A program made the position numbers and the translations under genes. From Aquilaria yunnanensis (Eukaryota > Streptophyta > Magnoliopsida > Malvales > Thymelaeaceae), in the NCBI GenBank assembly GCA_039654915.1, contig CM077599.1, positions 10,046,501 to 10,110,500 on the forward strand: a DNA stretch of 64,000 nt, given 5' to 3'. Of this stretch, positions 49,290-62,684 are shown piece by piece. The notes beneath the pieces were generated by a model. That model did not search any database. It was not told where the DNA came from and saw only the letters and a list, made by a program, of their open reading frames with translations. Within the stretch, counting starts at the first letter, position 1; the number at the start of each line of letters is the position of its first letter.

Positions 49290-52200
49290 TCCCCTTCACA
49301 TCAATTAGTTACTTAAGAGAGGAAAAGAGAGTAAGAAGGCCCCAGGGCATGATGTGTATTAAAAAGTGTGAAGTTGGATTCTCATTTGTTTCCGCTCATT
49401 CTCTCATTCTTGTTATGACTATAAAAGTGTGTGTATAAAATTTTGCATTTTTTAAATGTCACTTCTAATTTTTTTTTTTATAATTTCCTATCAATAGTAA
49501 AAAAAGTTAAAAATGACCCCATAGTAAGATACAATGAAGACTTCCATCTAAAAAAATTTAAATTTTTTTTTTGTGTTAAAAAGCAGAAAAAATTAACATT
49601 TTTGAAATAATACATTTTAGAATGAAAAAAAAAACAAAATAGTAATAAAATTCAAAAACTTTTACAGACATTGTATACAACCATTGGTTCTAGAAATGAG
49701 CAACTGGCTATTTTTAGAGTGCCATTTAGACATGTATGGTGAATATCCACCAACTGATGAACACGTATCAATATACTCGTTAGAATATTAATTGAGGCAT
49801 GTGTTATATATAGCTGTTTTTAAAATATTGGTCTCATTCGACACAATTTTAAGACTTGAGTTCTATGTATGAGAAATTGGTTGGTTCTAGATTACCCTAG
49901 GTGCTCAACCATATGTTTATGATGAACATCCATCAACTGATAATGAAAATCGATACTCAATAGAATATTGATTTGAGATCTCTTTTATATATGTGTTACT
50001 ATTTTTGTATTTGGTTCTCACTTTGTATATTTAAAAAAAATATGAAATATTACTTTTTACATAATAATTATATCATATCTTCCTAATTATTTTAAAAAGT
50101 AAGTAATGCTTTCTCTAAAAAATTAGAAAATAATTATTAAAATTTGAGAACTTTTTACCTTTTCCCAAAATAAAAAATAAACAATTTATATACTTTTTTG
50201 CAAAAGAAATAATGGAAAGACCACAAACAATCCTATAATTCTTTTATGTTTTCCATGTCATTCTTACAACTTCACACTTTCCAAAGAAGTCCTACAATAA
50301 TTATGGTGATGTTTCATCAATTCATCTCTTAGGCATGAACGTCACAGACTTTCAAATGGAAGTGGTAATATAATAAACTTTTAACTAATAGTTTGAACTC
50401 GAGTTCAATTCGAGTTTTATTGAACTCAAAATCAAGTTCAAGCTTGAAAAAATATTCAATACTTGATATACTTTATCAAGTGGAGCTTCGAGTTTGGAAT
50501 GTTAAAGCTTGAACTTGATCAAGCCTATCAAACCTTTACTAACTACAATGTAATAGGGTTAATACATTTCTTACCCCTAAGTTATGTCATTTTTACATTT
50601 TGTCTTATATGGTTTTAAAAGTTATATTCTCCAAATGCTGTCGAGTCGTGCTACCGAGCCAAGTTAGAGCCTAGATACTAGGGATTGTCAACCTCAAGCT
50701 TAAGCCTAAGCCCACCCAAATCCTTATCCAATGAAGCCCCAAACTCGGCTCAACTGCACCCCTACTTCTAGATGAAAGGCAAAATTGCTGCCATTCCAAT
50801 TAACAACCATCAACTCTCTAATTAGAACAAGAAGTGGCATAGGTAGCGCCTACCATAGGTGCTTGATCGTACAAAACTGAAAATTTATGTAATATTCTTC
50901 ACAAATACTTAGTATCACAAAAGAGAGTAATGAAAAACAAAGGTAAAATTTTACAAATAGTTCATAGTCTTTGATTATTGTTTGTTTTAATCCTATTTGT
51001 AGAAAGGTTATGGGACTTTGATTGTTGAGTTCACAAATTGTTTGTTTTAGTTCATAACCTTTAGCAGATAAAATGTCACTTTGATTGTAGGAATTATATA
51101 GAAAAATGTAAAATTATGGTGCTGATATTGAAAAGTTAGAAAACTTTTAGGACTGTTAGTTGTCTTTCCAAAAAGGGGAAGTGTCCTTTGAGTTCTATTT
51201 TTTTTTGCATTTTGCCAAAGCAGTCTTAATACTCCTTAATTTATCAAACAAGTACTAAAATTTTATATGTGGAGAAATGTTTCATCCATTTATTGCCTCA
51301 ATTAACCGAAAAAATTTTGGTTATCTAGAACATTTACTTACCAAGTTTATGAAAATTGAGGAAATGATTATTTTATTTTTGATGATCAAATTCAATTCGT
51401 GAGGAAGGCTTATCAATTGAATTGTAACCTAACTACTAGAGTTTTTGACTTACAAATGATAGCTATGTTGGGCATGTTATAATGTGGGTGCTAAATGATA
51501 AACCACTAAGAGAACTGTTGGGCGTCGGTCTATTCACCTCAATAAAGCTTCTCATTAGTCATTATGAATTTTCCAATGGGAAGCCAAAAAGGCTTGTTTT
51601 TCTTTTTTATATTCAACTCAAATATTAATTATGCCTTTGACCAAACTTGTTATCGTGGATTTGATTGGGAAGGCTTTTGCCCAACAGCTCTTGCTGACAT
51701 ATTTTCATCTTCACTCTGATCCAAAATTTTAAGCACAGATATATTAAAATAAGTTTCCAAAAATGTGACCAAAGGACGAGATGAAATCCACTTGATGGTC
51801 ATATGAAGGGCTTTGACATGGCATAGGATATGAAAGTATCTATCTCGAAAGTATTGGTACTTCGAAATATACAAGTAATTAGTTGGTAGATATGAACAAT
51901 ATCCCCTTTTGTGCACCTAATGGCTAATGGTAGATTCCTCCCCTTTCAACATAACATAGATAGCTAGACAAGTATATGTGTTCTGGTCTCGAGTAATACA
52001 AAGTTGTTGCTAGATTGCAAATGAAGAAATAGTAAACAATTTAAAATTATTAATACAAAGAATATGTATCTAAATATCTAAATCATTTGGAATCTTATCC
52101 AAATAATATTTTCTCGTGTTGCATAATGATAACAAACTTAAATGAAAATTCATAAAGTTTACTAATGCGAGCCAAGTGGTAAAATATCTATTAACATGTC

Positions 52201-52627
52201 ATTAATTTGTTATAGCATTCAATAATTCCAAGTGATATTTCATCAATAAAAATAGCTTGTTATAGAACACTAATGATTTGTTAGGTTACTGGACCTTAGG
52301 GGTCAAAATGATTTCCTTGTTTTTCAGAAGAAAAAAAACAGAGAGAGCATTAATTTGGACTACAATGAACGGTGAAGGTTGAAAAGTAGCGGGAAGGAAG
52401 GAGGTCCATGAGAAAAAGAAAGGAGAAGAAGAGGCAGGGAAGGAAGCAACAGCAGGAGAGAGGGATGCAGAGCAACGATGGGAGACAAAAGAACCATCAC
52501 CAGATTCCTCTGGACATGATACGAGACATGAATTAGACCCCTAAAACCAAAACTAAAACAAAAACTAAAACTAAAACACCCCAACGTCGACGACACTAAT
52601 CGGAGGCCCATACATGATCATCAAGAA
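49290..52627. other. Intergenic region upstream of the CHX gene
   Basis: AT-rich with no supported gene. It contains a diverged direct repeat pair near 49735-49820 and 49920-50000 (CATCCATCAACTGAT-like). It also has an 'ACTCGAGTTCAATTCGAG'-type inverted motif near 50397-50420 and poly-A/T runs. The frame at 51650-51916 on the minus strand has no recognisable domain. Confidence 0.45.
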
Positions 52628-55310
52628 ATGGCACAACTCATAATTTGTCGCCCCGTCGACAACATCAACCCCCTCATCACCACCAGCTTCCAGGTTGCCT
52701 GCATCCTCGTCATCTCCCATGTCTTCCAAATCCTCCTCAAGCGCCTTGGCCAGCCCGGCCCCGTCGCCCAACTTCTTGTAAGCTACCTGTCATCACACTA
52801 GTACTACATCTTAAGCCTAGCTAATTAACTCTGCGTCTTTGTTTTCAACATGTACATATAAATAATGCGGCCAACGTTTCTGTATCAGGCAGGTATTGTG
52901 GTCGGTCCCTCGGTGTTGTCCCGAATCGCGGTCGTCAAAACCTTCTTCCTCCAAGCCTCTTCCGCCAACTACTACAACTTCTTCGCCTTCGTCTGTCGCA
53001 TCGCTTTCATGTTCTTGATGGGTCTCGAGACCGACATCCCTTTTGTCCAACGCAATTGGCGCACAATCCTCACGCTTGCCTCCGGAGGTGCCGCCTTGGC
53101 CTGTGTTTTTGGAGCCTCCATGTCGTGGTTCATAATCATTCTGTTGAGAATCCGTGGTGGCCAATTCGGGTTCACCATTCTTATAATGTCCCTCTTGGCT
53201 AACACCGCCTCTCCTATGGTGGTTCGTTTGATCAGTGAGCTCAAGTTTGAGACCTCCAACATCGGGCGATTAGCGATATATGCTGCAATTGCCAATGAAA
53301 TGGGTTGCATAGTTGTTAATTCCGTGATGCAGGCCTTCACATCCGGTATCAAGTTCGGAGTTGCCATGGCTTCCGCTGTCCTAATCGTGATTGTTATCTT
53401 TGCCAACTCTTATTTGGCAAGATGGTTTAACAAGAGGAAATATAAGAACAAGCATGTGAGCAATGGCCGCATTTCGGTCATTGTCATTCTTGTTCTCTGT
53501 GTCTGCTTCTTTGTTGATTTCGCCAACTTTAGCTCCATATTAACCAGTTTCCTCCTAGGTGTGATGTTCCCTAGAGATGGGAAAACTACTCGGACCATGC
53601 TCGGGAAGCTCACTTACGGTGTCAATACCTTTATTCTTCCGGTCTACTTTGGCTACACAGGCTTCCAATTCAATGTGGATAAACTCCTGAGTGTTGCACA
53701 TATTGGGATCACTGTACTAATGATTGCGTTGGGCACTGCAGCCAAGGTTATAGCGACCATTGCCATTTGCTACCACCTCAAGATCCCGTGGAACGATGGC
53801 TTGATGATGGGGTTTGCCTTTAACTTGAAGGGAAACTATGACATTCTACTTATTGACATGGGCCTGCAAATGGATGTGAGTATCTTTCTTGCGTATCAAG
53901 TGATTTAATCAACATATTAATCCCAACATTAGCCTTTAGGGCTATACTATTTGTTGAAGTGGCTACTTCAGTACTAATTCTCCGTTCTTCTATTGTCACA
54001 GAAATGGTGGAATTCTGAAATTCATGATCTATTTCTAAGCATAATAGTGCTTAATGCAGTGATCTTGGGGCCTGTGGTATCATTCATAATAAACAGTCTA
54101 GATAAGTCCTTTTCTTACACTTATTTGCTCGAGAAACTTGATCCAGAGAGTGAACTTCGGATCTCAGCTTGCGTATATTCCCCACGCCAAGTTTCCGGGC
54201 AGCTGACTATTATCTCAGCATTAGGTGGATCCACAAAAGCAACCATTGTTCCATTCTTGATTCACTTGGTGGAGATGACTAAGAGCAGTGAAAACCAATT
54301 GATGTACCACCAGCAAAGAGAAAATGAACATCAGTTCATGGATGATGGGGATTACGGAGAGAATGATGAGATGGAAATCAATGATTACATCGATGCCTTC
54401 ACTGCAGAGACCAAAATCCTTGTTCACAAGATTAAGGATGTTTCTTCCTTTGCAAGAATAGATCAGGATGTATGCAATTGGGCAGCAGAACTTCGCACTG
54501 CTATGATCTTGCTCCCATTTCATAAGCACCAGAGGATTGATGGGAAAATGGAACTTGGGTTAGAAGAGATCAGGACAATAAATCAGAAGGTTATTCGTGA
54601 CGCACCATGCTCAGTTGGAATCTATGTGGACAAAGGGCAGACAGGATTTCAGCAGCCACACGGTTCTTCTCGGGTGCAGGAAGTTGCAGTCTTGTTTTTT
54701 GGCGGTCCGGATGATCGCGAGGCTCTTGCTTGCAGCAAAAGTATGCTTGCACATCCTCATGTAAATATAACTGTCATTCGGTTCTTGTCTACTGCATCAC
54801 CATCTATGAGACAGGGCCCATCAATCAATGATCAATCCCAGCAGGATGATGAATTCATCATGGCAATCTCTGACCACGAGATTGAGAGTCAGAAAGATGA
54901 AGCCTTTTTGGAGGCCTTCTGTAGTAGGTACGTTAAGCCAGTTGTTATTAAAAAAACTTGCACAATAAGTTTTCTATTGCTTGGTGCTAAAAGTTACTAG
55001 CTTTTTTTTTTTTTTTTTTTGGTTTAGTTATGTGCAATGTGGAAAAGCAAGGCTTGTGGAGAAGTATGTGAATGATGGAGCGGAAACAGCAGCTTCTCTA
55101 CGAGAAATTGGGGCAAATTTCTCATTGTTAATAACAGGTAAGGGAGGAAGATTGTTCTCACCCTTAACTGCTGGAATGAGTGACTGGGAGGAGTGCCCTG
55201 AGCTTGGTTCAATTGGTGATCTATTAGCCTCTACAGACATGAACATCAACTGTTCTATTTTAGTCATTCAACGGAGTCGGGCAAAAGACGGGAGCTTAAT
55301 CGGTGGTTAG
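52628..55310 (+). CDS. CHX-type monovalent cation/H+ antiporter (CPA2 family)
   Basis: Plant CHX proteins exchange K+ or Na+ for protons at endomembranes or the plasma membrane. Exons 52628-52777, 52889-53875, 54002-54927 and 55028-55310 join in consistent phase to 781 aa. The N-terminal ~430 residues form the Na_H_Exchanger membrane domain with about 12 hydrophobic segments, including AGIVVGPSVLSR, MFLMGLETD, GRLAIYAAIANEM and GFAFNLKGNYDILL. The remainder is the cytosolic USP-like tail typical of CHX (ELRISACVYSPRQVSG; VAVLFFGGPDDREALACSKS). The start is the first ATG of exon 1, giving MAQLIICRPV; the alternative ATG at about 52613 is out of frame and stops quickly. By memory it is nearest the CHX27/CHX28 branch, with modest certainty. 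Poly-T before exon 4 forms a strong acceptor tract. Confidence 0.92.
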
Positions 55311-56598
55311 TTGCCGGAGACCATGTATATAACAAATGTATTAGGTTAGATTAGATGCAGCTAGTCTTGACAATTAGAGATTGTATGCTTGTTTCATGTT
55401 TTACAGGTTCCGAAAAGCTTTGTGAATTTAAATCTCTTTTGTTCAAAATGGACACAGTACAAATGTGAAGTAGGAAATTGTCATAAAACCAAGTCCAAAA
55501 ATGAGCTTAGAATTATCCTTTTTCAACTTCCAATGGGCCGTCAACTACGCCGTTGGTAGGACCATGCATGCTTTTTCGACGGTTAAATGATATCCACATG
55601 TTTCACCGATACTTGTCAACTTGTTTCATACGAGTATATGAACCCACATGTTGCAGCGTTTGTAACAAATTTATATCACTAAATGGTATCCCTCTATTTC
55701 ATAAATTTTTTTACTAAAGTTTATATTAATTTGTATTGTGAAAAATTTTAAAAATATATATTTATAAACTAGAGACTTTAAGATATTATTTTTATATAAA
55801 AAATTTATATTTGTATGAGAAATTTAGAAAAAAAAAATCATAAATTAATTACTGTAAATAATAAAAATGACAAGTTTTACCAGACGAGGTAATATAAGCA
55901 ACTAAATAATAGAGACAAGAAGTAAAGGCAGATAATGATGTTTAGCAGAGGTAACAGATACATTACATTACAGAGGTAAGTGTGTAAAAGTTGCAAAATT
56001 ACATGACCCATCAATGGTTTAGCAGTAGCTAATAGATGACATAAGAGGACACTTAGAAAAGGAAAGCCAGAGACATGTTCATGAGTATGCGATGGTCTCA
56101 AATGCCTTTGCTTAAAAAAGAAGCTGCCTCATCTCAACAGATTGAACATTAACTTAAGAGTCCAATATACAGCATATGACCTGTTACTGACCTTGTTGCT
56201 TTGGTGCCGGTGCTTGACTTCATTACAAGTAGGACTACTAACTTTTCTACATCCAATCATATAATGACTATAGGATTTAATAAAATTTTTGTACATAATT
56301 TTGATACATTCAGCAAAATTCTTTACAAAACTCCAAAATAAATAAGAATATTTACAGGAGGGTGCATATGGGGAAAGGATGCAATGAATATACTAATCAA
56401 ATCAAACACTGAAAATATGAACAGCCGAATAAATGGACAGGAAAAACGGAACAAACCAACACATGAAGCTCTCACGTCAAGAAGGGCAGAGCTAAAGCAA
56501 CTGTCATGGTGCTCCCATGTCGCCAAAAACTGCATGAGTTCCAGGCTCCCTAGGCTCGCGTTGATTTATAGGGCAGTAGAATGAATGATGCTGTTAGC
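55311..56598. other. Convergent intergenic region between CHX and DUF707 genes
   Basis: 1,288 bp between the stop codons of the + strand CHX gene and the - strand DUF707 gene. Besides the two 3' untranslated regions I see only AT-rich sequence, with no further gene. Confidence 0.5.
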
Positions 56599-59500
56599 TT
56601 AGCCAGAACTTCTGTTGGATGATTTCGCATATGGATCAGTCCAACATTTGTCCTCTTTGACAGCATTTTCCCATCGTTTATGGAACGTCTGCATTTCAAT
56701 GAAGGACTGTCTCCTAACCTGCAGTCTCAAAAGCATGTTATGCTACATGATCATTTAAGGAAAAAAAAAAAAAGCTTGAACAGCAACTGATGGAGGCAAT
56801 TGGATGCCTTCAATGAGAATAGTTCTATATGAACATGTATAAAACTAAGATATGATGCTAAAGAAGTTGATGTCATTGCATTGTTAAGTGATAACCAAGA
56901 GGGCTTACTTCAGGTCTGTTGTCAACCTGATGCGCTCCAGAGGGTGCCTGTGAATTATGATTACGCAATGAACATGATCATAGGTCAGCAATTTAGCATC
57001 ATGAACCCATCAATAATCTGGAAAAAGATGATATAATAATCTGAGAATGTACCAAGGCTTCAGAATTTGAGAAATGATCCTTCTGAGGACTGTCAACTTC
57101 AGTACTATTGTTCAACTGTGAAATGAGTAAATGCCTGTAAGTTAGAAACTATAAGCAAGGATTCAACTAGGAACATTTGGTTTACAGAGACCAACCATGG
57201 CACCAAGTGTCGGGAGACCCAAATGAACAATATACTCGGAATCAACCACACCAACATTTTTCATACGATCACCCTAAAATGGAGTTCAAGCATCAATAGC
57301 AAGAATTGAGAGAACTAAAAGGAGCTAGAACTGCCAAACTTACCTGGGCACAGTAACCAAGCTGCATATCCAGGCCCCAAGCATGGATCAAATCGTTCTG
57401 AAAGGAAAGTGAATGCTTACTGAAGAACTATTACACAACTAAAATGACAAACCTGACTACTATTTTATTCGCTATTTAGAACTTCAAAAAGGGAGGGGAC
57501 AAACCCAGACTCTATTTATCTTAAATTCAGGTCAAGAAATTTCTTGAATGAGGTATATTAAGGTTATTCTTTCTTATATACTATTCATCTATTATACAAG
57601 CTTATATCATAGTCTCATATTGTTCTGGCTTCACCATATACATCGGAAAAAACATGGGACAAAATCTCAAGATTGGTAAGTATCATCTTTACTGGACTTT
57701 TGCACAAAGTTCATTATCTGGTTTATACTTTGATGAAAGAAACATAATTCAACATTAATGGCTTCAATATGGATGAACATTGCGAAAATATTATATACCT
57801 GGATCATATACCATGCACATCGCCAGGCAGCTTTTGAGAACACAGGTGCCATCATCTCCACCCAACTGCATAAAGATTTAGCCTATAAAAACTGGTTTAT
57901 CACATCAAACTTTAATCACCATCACAGGAATGAATGGCATGATGATGAAAAACTTCAACAATCACAAACTAAATTACGAAGCAAGGTATTTCACCCAATA
58001 CATGGTGGAGCAGTACTGCGGTCATCACATCTTCCACTGCCTTTGAACTTGTACATCCTTCTGTTACAATAATATAAACAAGAAAATGCAATATGTGAAT
58101 TTTTCTACCCAAACAAAGAAAAAAAATGAAGTATGTATTACCATGGACGCTGGCATTTGTGCCATAAAACAAAAGAGGCGTTCCTATATTCTGGATGTCA
58201 AATTGTCAAACTATAGGATTTCTTTTTTTGGTTTCCCATGAGCTATCTTCATCCATGAAACTATAAGAAAAGGATGGGAACCTTCCTGTTGGAATGTAAT
58301 GTTTGACATAGATAGTAGACTGACCCATTTATCAATCAAACATAATTCTAAAGCTGGCAAAAGGTAAGTTCACACCAATCGTGCAACTATTAGTTTATTG
58401 TCTAACAATAAAGTTCTTAAAAGTACAGCATTTCATGCACTAATGCCATATCCCATCCTTGCATAGGCCTATGGCTGGAAGTTGATCATATTTAACAACT
58501 TGCCATGTAAGTTCCTATCAATATGGTTAATACAACAAATGGAAGAAAACCTTGTCCACAGGGTTATAAAATTTTGTTTGAACAGACTTGTGATATTAAT
58601 AGGTCCTAAGGGCTGAATGGCCAAAACCAGAAAATTATAGATTGAATTGGAAAGCAAGGGTCTTATTGGTTAGGGGAATTAGGCCAGAGGGCTGAATTGC
58701 AAGAAATTATGAAGTTGAGGATTGAATTGCATAAATTGAGGAAATTTGGCAACAAAACGTAATGATTTATGGGGAAACTAAAATGAAGTTCAGGACACAA
58801 TTGAAGTAATTGAAGAGAAGGAGGTTTAAGTGGGAAATTGTCTCCACTCACACAAGAAAGAGAACAAGTGTCGGGCTCTCTTGTTCAATGCCGGACATTA
58901 TTTTCTTCGCATGTATGACTTCTGGAAACATGACAGAGATGGGCGTATAAAGGAGAGAGAAGATCCTTTTGCAAAAGAAAAAGAGAGAATGTTTCAGCAA
59001 AGGAAGATTGAGCTCGGCTTAGGCTGGGTTATGCATGAAAGAGATGTTTCTTTGATGGCAAGGCAGAGGTAGATGGCTGAATGTGGGTTCTGATTTCAGC
59101 GTACAGCAGGAGAGAAGAAGGCATGGATTTAAAGAATTCAGAACAAATTATTTTCAGATTTGGCTGCATGCTTGGTTTGTTGAATTTGCAGCTGTTATAT
59201 ATGTCATGTATGTTCAAAAAATTGGTTGAGACCAATGTTTATTGAATACAGCAGGTATTCGTTTAGACCAAAGGCATGTGTAGCTGAATTTTTGGTGGAG
59301 AAAGCCTCGGCTGTTGCAAAGATTGGCAAGAAAAATGTTGTTTCTTTGATGCTTAGGCCACAAGGCCAAAATTTTCATCAATGGTAAGCTCGGTCTTCAT
59401 GTTCAGGTAAGGGACAATCCTACACCTTAAAAGTCTGATTCTTTTTAGGGCTTACATTGCTGGATATTATAAAGATGTTGGAGATGGAAAGATGTAGCAA

Positions 59501-62500
59501 GCTGGGGGCAAAGAAGCTTAGGCCGAATGGCTGTATGTAAGGGTTGAATATGGTTAGTTTCCATTGCAATCAAAAGCTAGACTTGTGATTCATGTGGAAA
59601 TGTTAGGTGATGGTTTTAAGCCAAATGAGCCTAAGAGCTGTTTGGGGGCTACGGATGCTTTTGGGGTGTTTATGGATTTCTAGCTAGATATGTTAAGGCA
59701 AGCATTAGGATCATGTTATAGGAAAGGCCAGCCCATTCCAGGATCTGGAGCTCTATCATTTTTTTTTAGCTAGATGACCTTAATTAAGATAATTAAAATG
59801 AATGTAGGCTATAGGGAGTGATTGCTAGGCCCTGGAGGCTGTTTAGCTGATGTTGTGGTGTGTGTGTTTGTGTGCTTCTCTATTGGATGCGTGTGCTCTC
59901 CATTTTATGAATATGCTTATTTAATTGTTATTTGTATATTGTGTATGCTTTCTTTGTTTATCTTTCGATACAGGTAATTAGGCTTAAAGCTGAGGCAATC
60001 TTTGCTGTTAAACTGAATTTAGACTTTATAGTTGTTGTTGTCTCTTACTGAGTTTCATTAGAAACTCACCCCCCTTATGTTTTTCTTTTCTTGTAGTTTA
60101 AGTAGCTGTTGCTAAGCTGAATTGGAGCTGAATAAATCTCTCTCAGATGCTTTTTTGAAGATCAAGTCCTGGGCACAGGGCTTCTAAATCCTAGATCCTA
60201 TCTTGCTATTTTGTAAATTAGGCCACACCCTAGGCTGTAAAGCTGTTATGTTGTAACCAAACATTTGATTAATTGTTTCATGGCAATAAAAGTTATGTCT
60301 GTATTGTTCATTTTCAGAAACTTAACTTATGTTTCATATCTGGATTGTTTTAATCATATTAGAAATTAGAACTTCTAGACTATGGACGGTGTGGGACATG
60401 ACACTAACCTGTGTACTCTCGAATTTCTTTTACGCACTGTAATTTGATGATGCACCTCTGACTTAGCTGGATCAAGAGCTGGCTGTGATATTTCAAGTCC
60501 TTCGTCTTTAACAATAGCTAAATATCTACAAAAACAGTTTATGGTAAATAAAATGTATCAGAGTTCTCTCGATAAGTGAAAATTCAGCAAACAGAGGACC
60601 TTGGAAAGTGAAATCAAATCATTGGGGATTCTTTTTTCTGAACAAACATGATGGGTCTTCCAATTCTAAATCACATCAATAGATGTAGCATCCATACACC
60701 ATCCATTGTTCATGAACCCAAACTGCTACCATTTGGCTAACAAAAAAAATTGTCATCCTAATCAAATATATTGAATATTCAATCACAACCTGCTTTGAAT
60801 ATATATATATTTAAAAAAAAAAAAAAAGATTAAGCTGGAACTTCATGCTGAACAACTAAGCAAAACAGTCACATAAATGGATGTACTTACCGTCTTGGAT
60901 CAAAATGATCTACTCCAAGGTCCTCATCCCAGAGGAATATATAATTATATTCAGCAACTATGTCTGGATGCAAGAAACGCTTGGCAAACCACCTATTGAC
61001 AAGTAATTTACTCCAATCATGTAATTAACAAGTATAAATAGACCCCAACAAAGAAAAATGAACAAGAAATTGAAAAGCTTGGAGACGTCAACTTTACCAC
61101 TTCGTTTGGTTGACTGCTGACACATGTATGGCATCATTACTCCATTCAAAATCCTTCCATTCATCCACAACACCATCATAATGGAAAAGCATCACCACAA
61201 AATCACTTGAAGGAAACTGCAAATTAAAATTGGATATTTTAGTATGCATGACATCAAGATGATAAGGAAATAAAAAACTAAATTGACCTTTTTCACAATC
61301 TTATTCACAACTTCTTTCTGCTTAATACCAGCAGCCATGGCCAACAAGCTCAATGATCGTTTCTTATTGCCCTAGTACAAAAGAACAGCAAGTAAAATCA
61401 GGAAAGCAGAAAATGGACAAATCAATGCTTCTACACTACAAAAATAGCATGCATTCATTCTTGTATAGCTGCAACTTGACAAAAGTCAGCAGTACCATTT
61501 TTAAATTGTAATTCCATAAAGGCTGCAAGTCCAGGTTAGATGTTTCAGCAACAATTCCACGAGGCAATGCTTCACTTCCTTGAGGCCTGCATTGATTCTT
61601 CAGGAAAAAAGAAACAAATTAAACATTCGTCAGAAAACATTTGAAAGATGAGGCTTGCTGACTCTGTAAGTTGTACAAACCTTGCATATATTGGATCTGG
61701 GGTTGTGCATAATGTTAATCACTTCCCAACTTGACAATCTCTGCAAATCAAATTTGCAAGCAATTGTTTTTCTCAATCAGTTGTGTATTTTAGTATTGTA
61801 TTCCAAATAACATATACCTCTCTTTTATCAAATTTGCACACATTGGATCTGCTACAAACCCCATATCTCAAAAGAGAGAGAAGGGCAAAGGTGTAAAGGG
61901 CTTTGAAAGAAGCAAAAACAGCAGTTATGTAGACAACATTTTTGGGGACTTATTTTGGACTTTCAATTGGTCCACCTTGCAAATTGATCCCAAGTGAAAT
62001 CACCTACCTTTTTCATCTTGCCTCATATCCTAATAAACAAAGCTCAACAAGGACCGGAGAAAATAAAGTACTTACTGCTTTGTATTCCTTGCTGATGAAT
62101 GGGCAACTAATGAAGTAAGCACCGTAGATTAGCGAAGCTACAACAAAGAGACTGCACAGGCATGTCCTACACTTTGAATCCGAAAGAACAGAATGCTGGA
62201 AGGAGACAGAAAATGAGCATCAAACCTATGGCCAAATCCATATTCCATATGCAAATTGATCAAATGAGAATCTCATGGCAACCAAAAAGAACCAGAGAAT
62301 AAAATCATTCATAGAACATAAAATCTAGAGTCAACTATGCTGAGATGAACATTTTCGCCAGCAAGAAGAAGAAGAAGAAGAAGACGCTCCTCCTATACAG
62401 AGAGAAACAAAAGTTTGAGGGAAGGCTTATGTTATTGGAAATCGTCCAAGGAGAAGCAGAAAATGTAATCACAACGGTTTAAAAAAGAAAAGAAAAACTT

Positions 62501-62684
62501 CGGCTCTTCCAATCTAGCATGAAGCATTCATGATCAAGCAAAAACTAGCAACATTCTGCAAAACTAAAGCAGTTCAATCCAAAATAAACAGTAACTCGAA
62601 AAAAAAAAACTGAACGACCCACTTCGAAAACCATACCCAGGCAAGGGGAAAAAAAAAAGAACTTACAAAATCGAAAGGCTTCAT
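56599..62684 (-). CDS. DUF707 family protein (15 exons)
   Basis: The molecular function of DUF707 proteins is not established. Exons, 5' to 3': 62684-62667, 62195-62076, 61740-61681, 61597-61496, 61371-61288, 61216-61098, 60992-60891, 60525-60409, 58060-57995, 57865-57799, 57397-57344, 57273-57196, 57115-57053, 56947-56909, 56718-56599. Phases agree throughout and give 402 aa, the usual family size. A hydrophobic segment at residues ~18-38 (CLCSLFVVASLIYGAYFI) follows a short polar N-terminus, consistent with a type II membrane anchor. Family landmarks include LPRGIVAETSNL, QKEVVNKIVKKFPSSDF, MLFHYDG, YIFLWDEDLGVDHFDP and NDLIHAWGLDMQLGYCAQ. The aspartates in the FLWDEDLG segment recall glycosyltransferase DxD motifs, an inference only. 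The first coding exon is just 18 nt; the start is the only ATG in frame there. Confidence 0.93.
58580..60405. mobile_element. Possible solo LTR filling the large DUF707 intron
   Basis: This intron (60408-58061) is about 2.35 kb while the others are much shorter. On the + strand a segment starting near TGTGATATTAATAGGTCC (58589) and ending near GGTGTGGGACATGACA (60403) has LTR-like ends (TG...CA) and a polyadenylation-like GGCAATAAAAG at 60283-60293. No open reading frame is visible. The right end falls only five bases inside the splice donor at 60408. I found no matching 5-bp target duplication, so both boundaries and identity are uncertain. Confidence 0.4.

Noticed and set aside
55532..55556. 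CCAATGGGCCGTC...CGCCGTTGG motif in the CHX 3' region, resembling a transposon palindrome
   Set aside because: Single imperfect occurrence without CACTA ends or neighbouring units; most likely chance.
61801..61870. Second copy-like segment (TTTATCAAATTTGCACACATTGGATC) beside a DUF707 exon
   Set aside because: It resembles part of the exon at 61681-61740 and its flank, but no open frame with consistent phase or splice sites supports an alternative exon.
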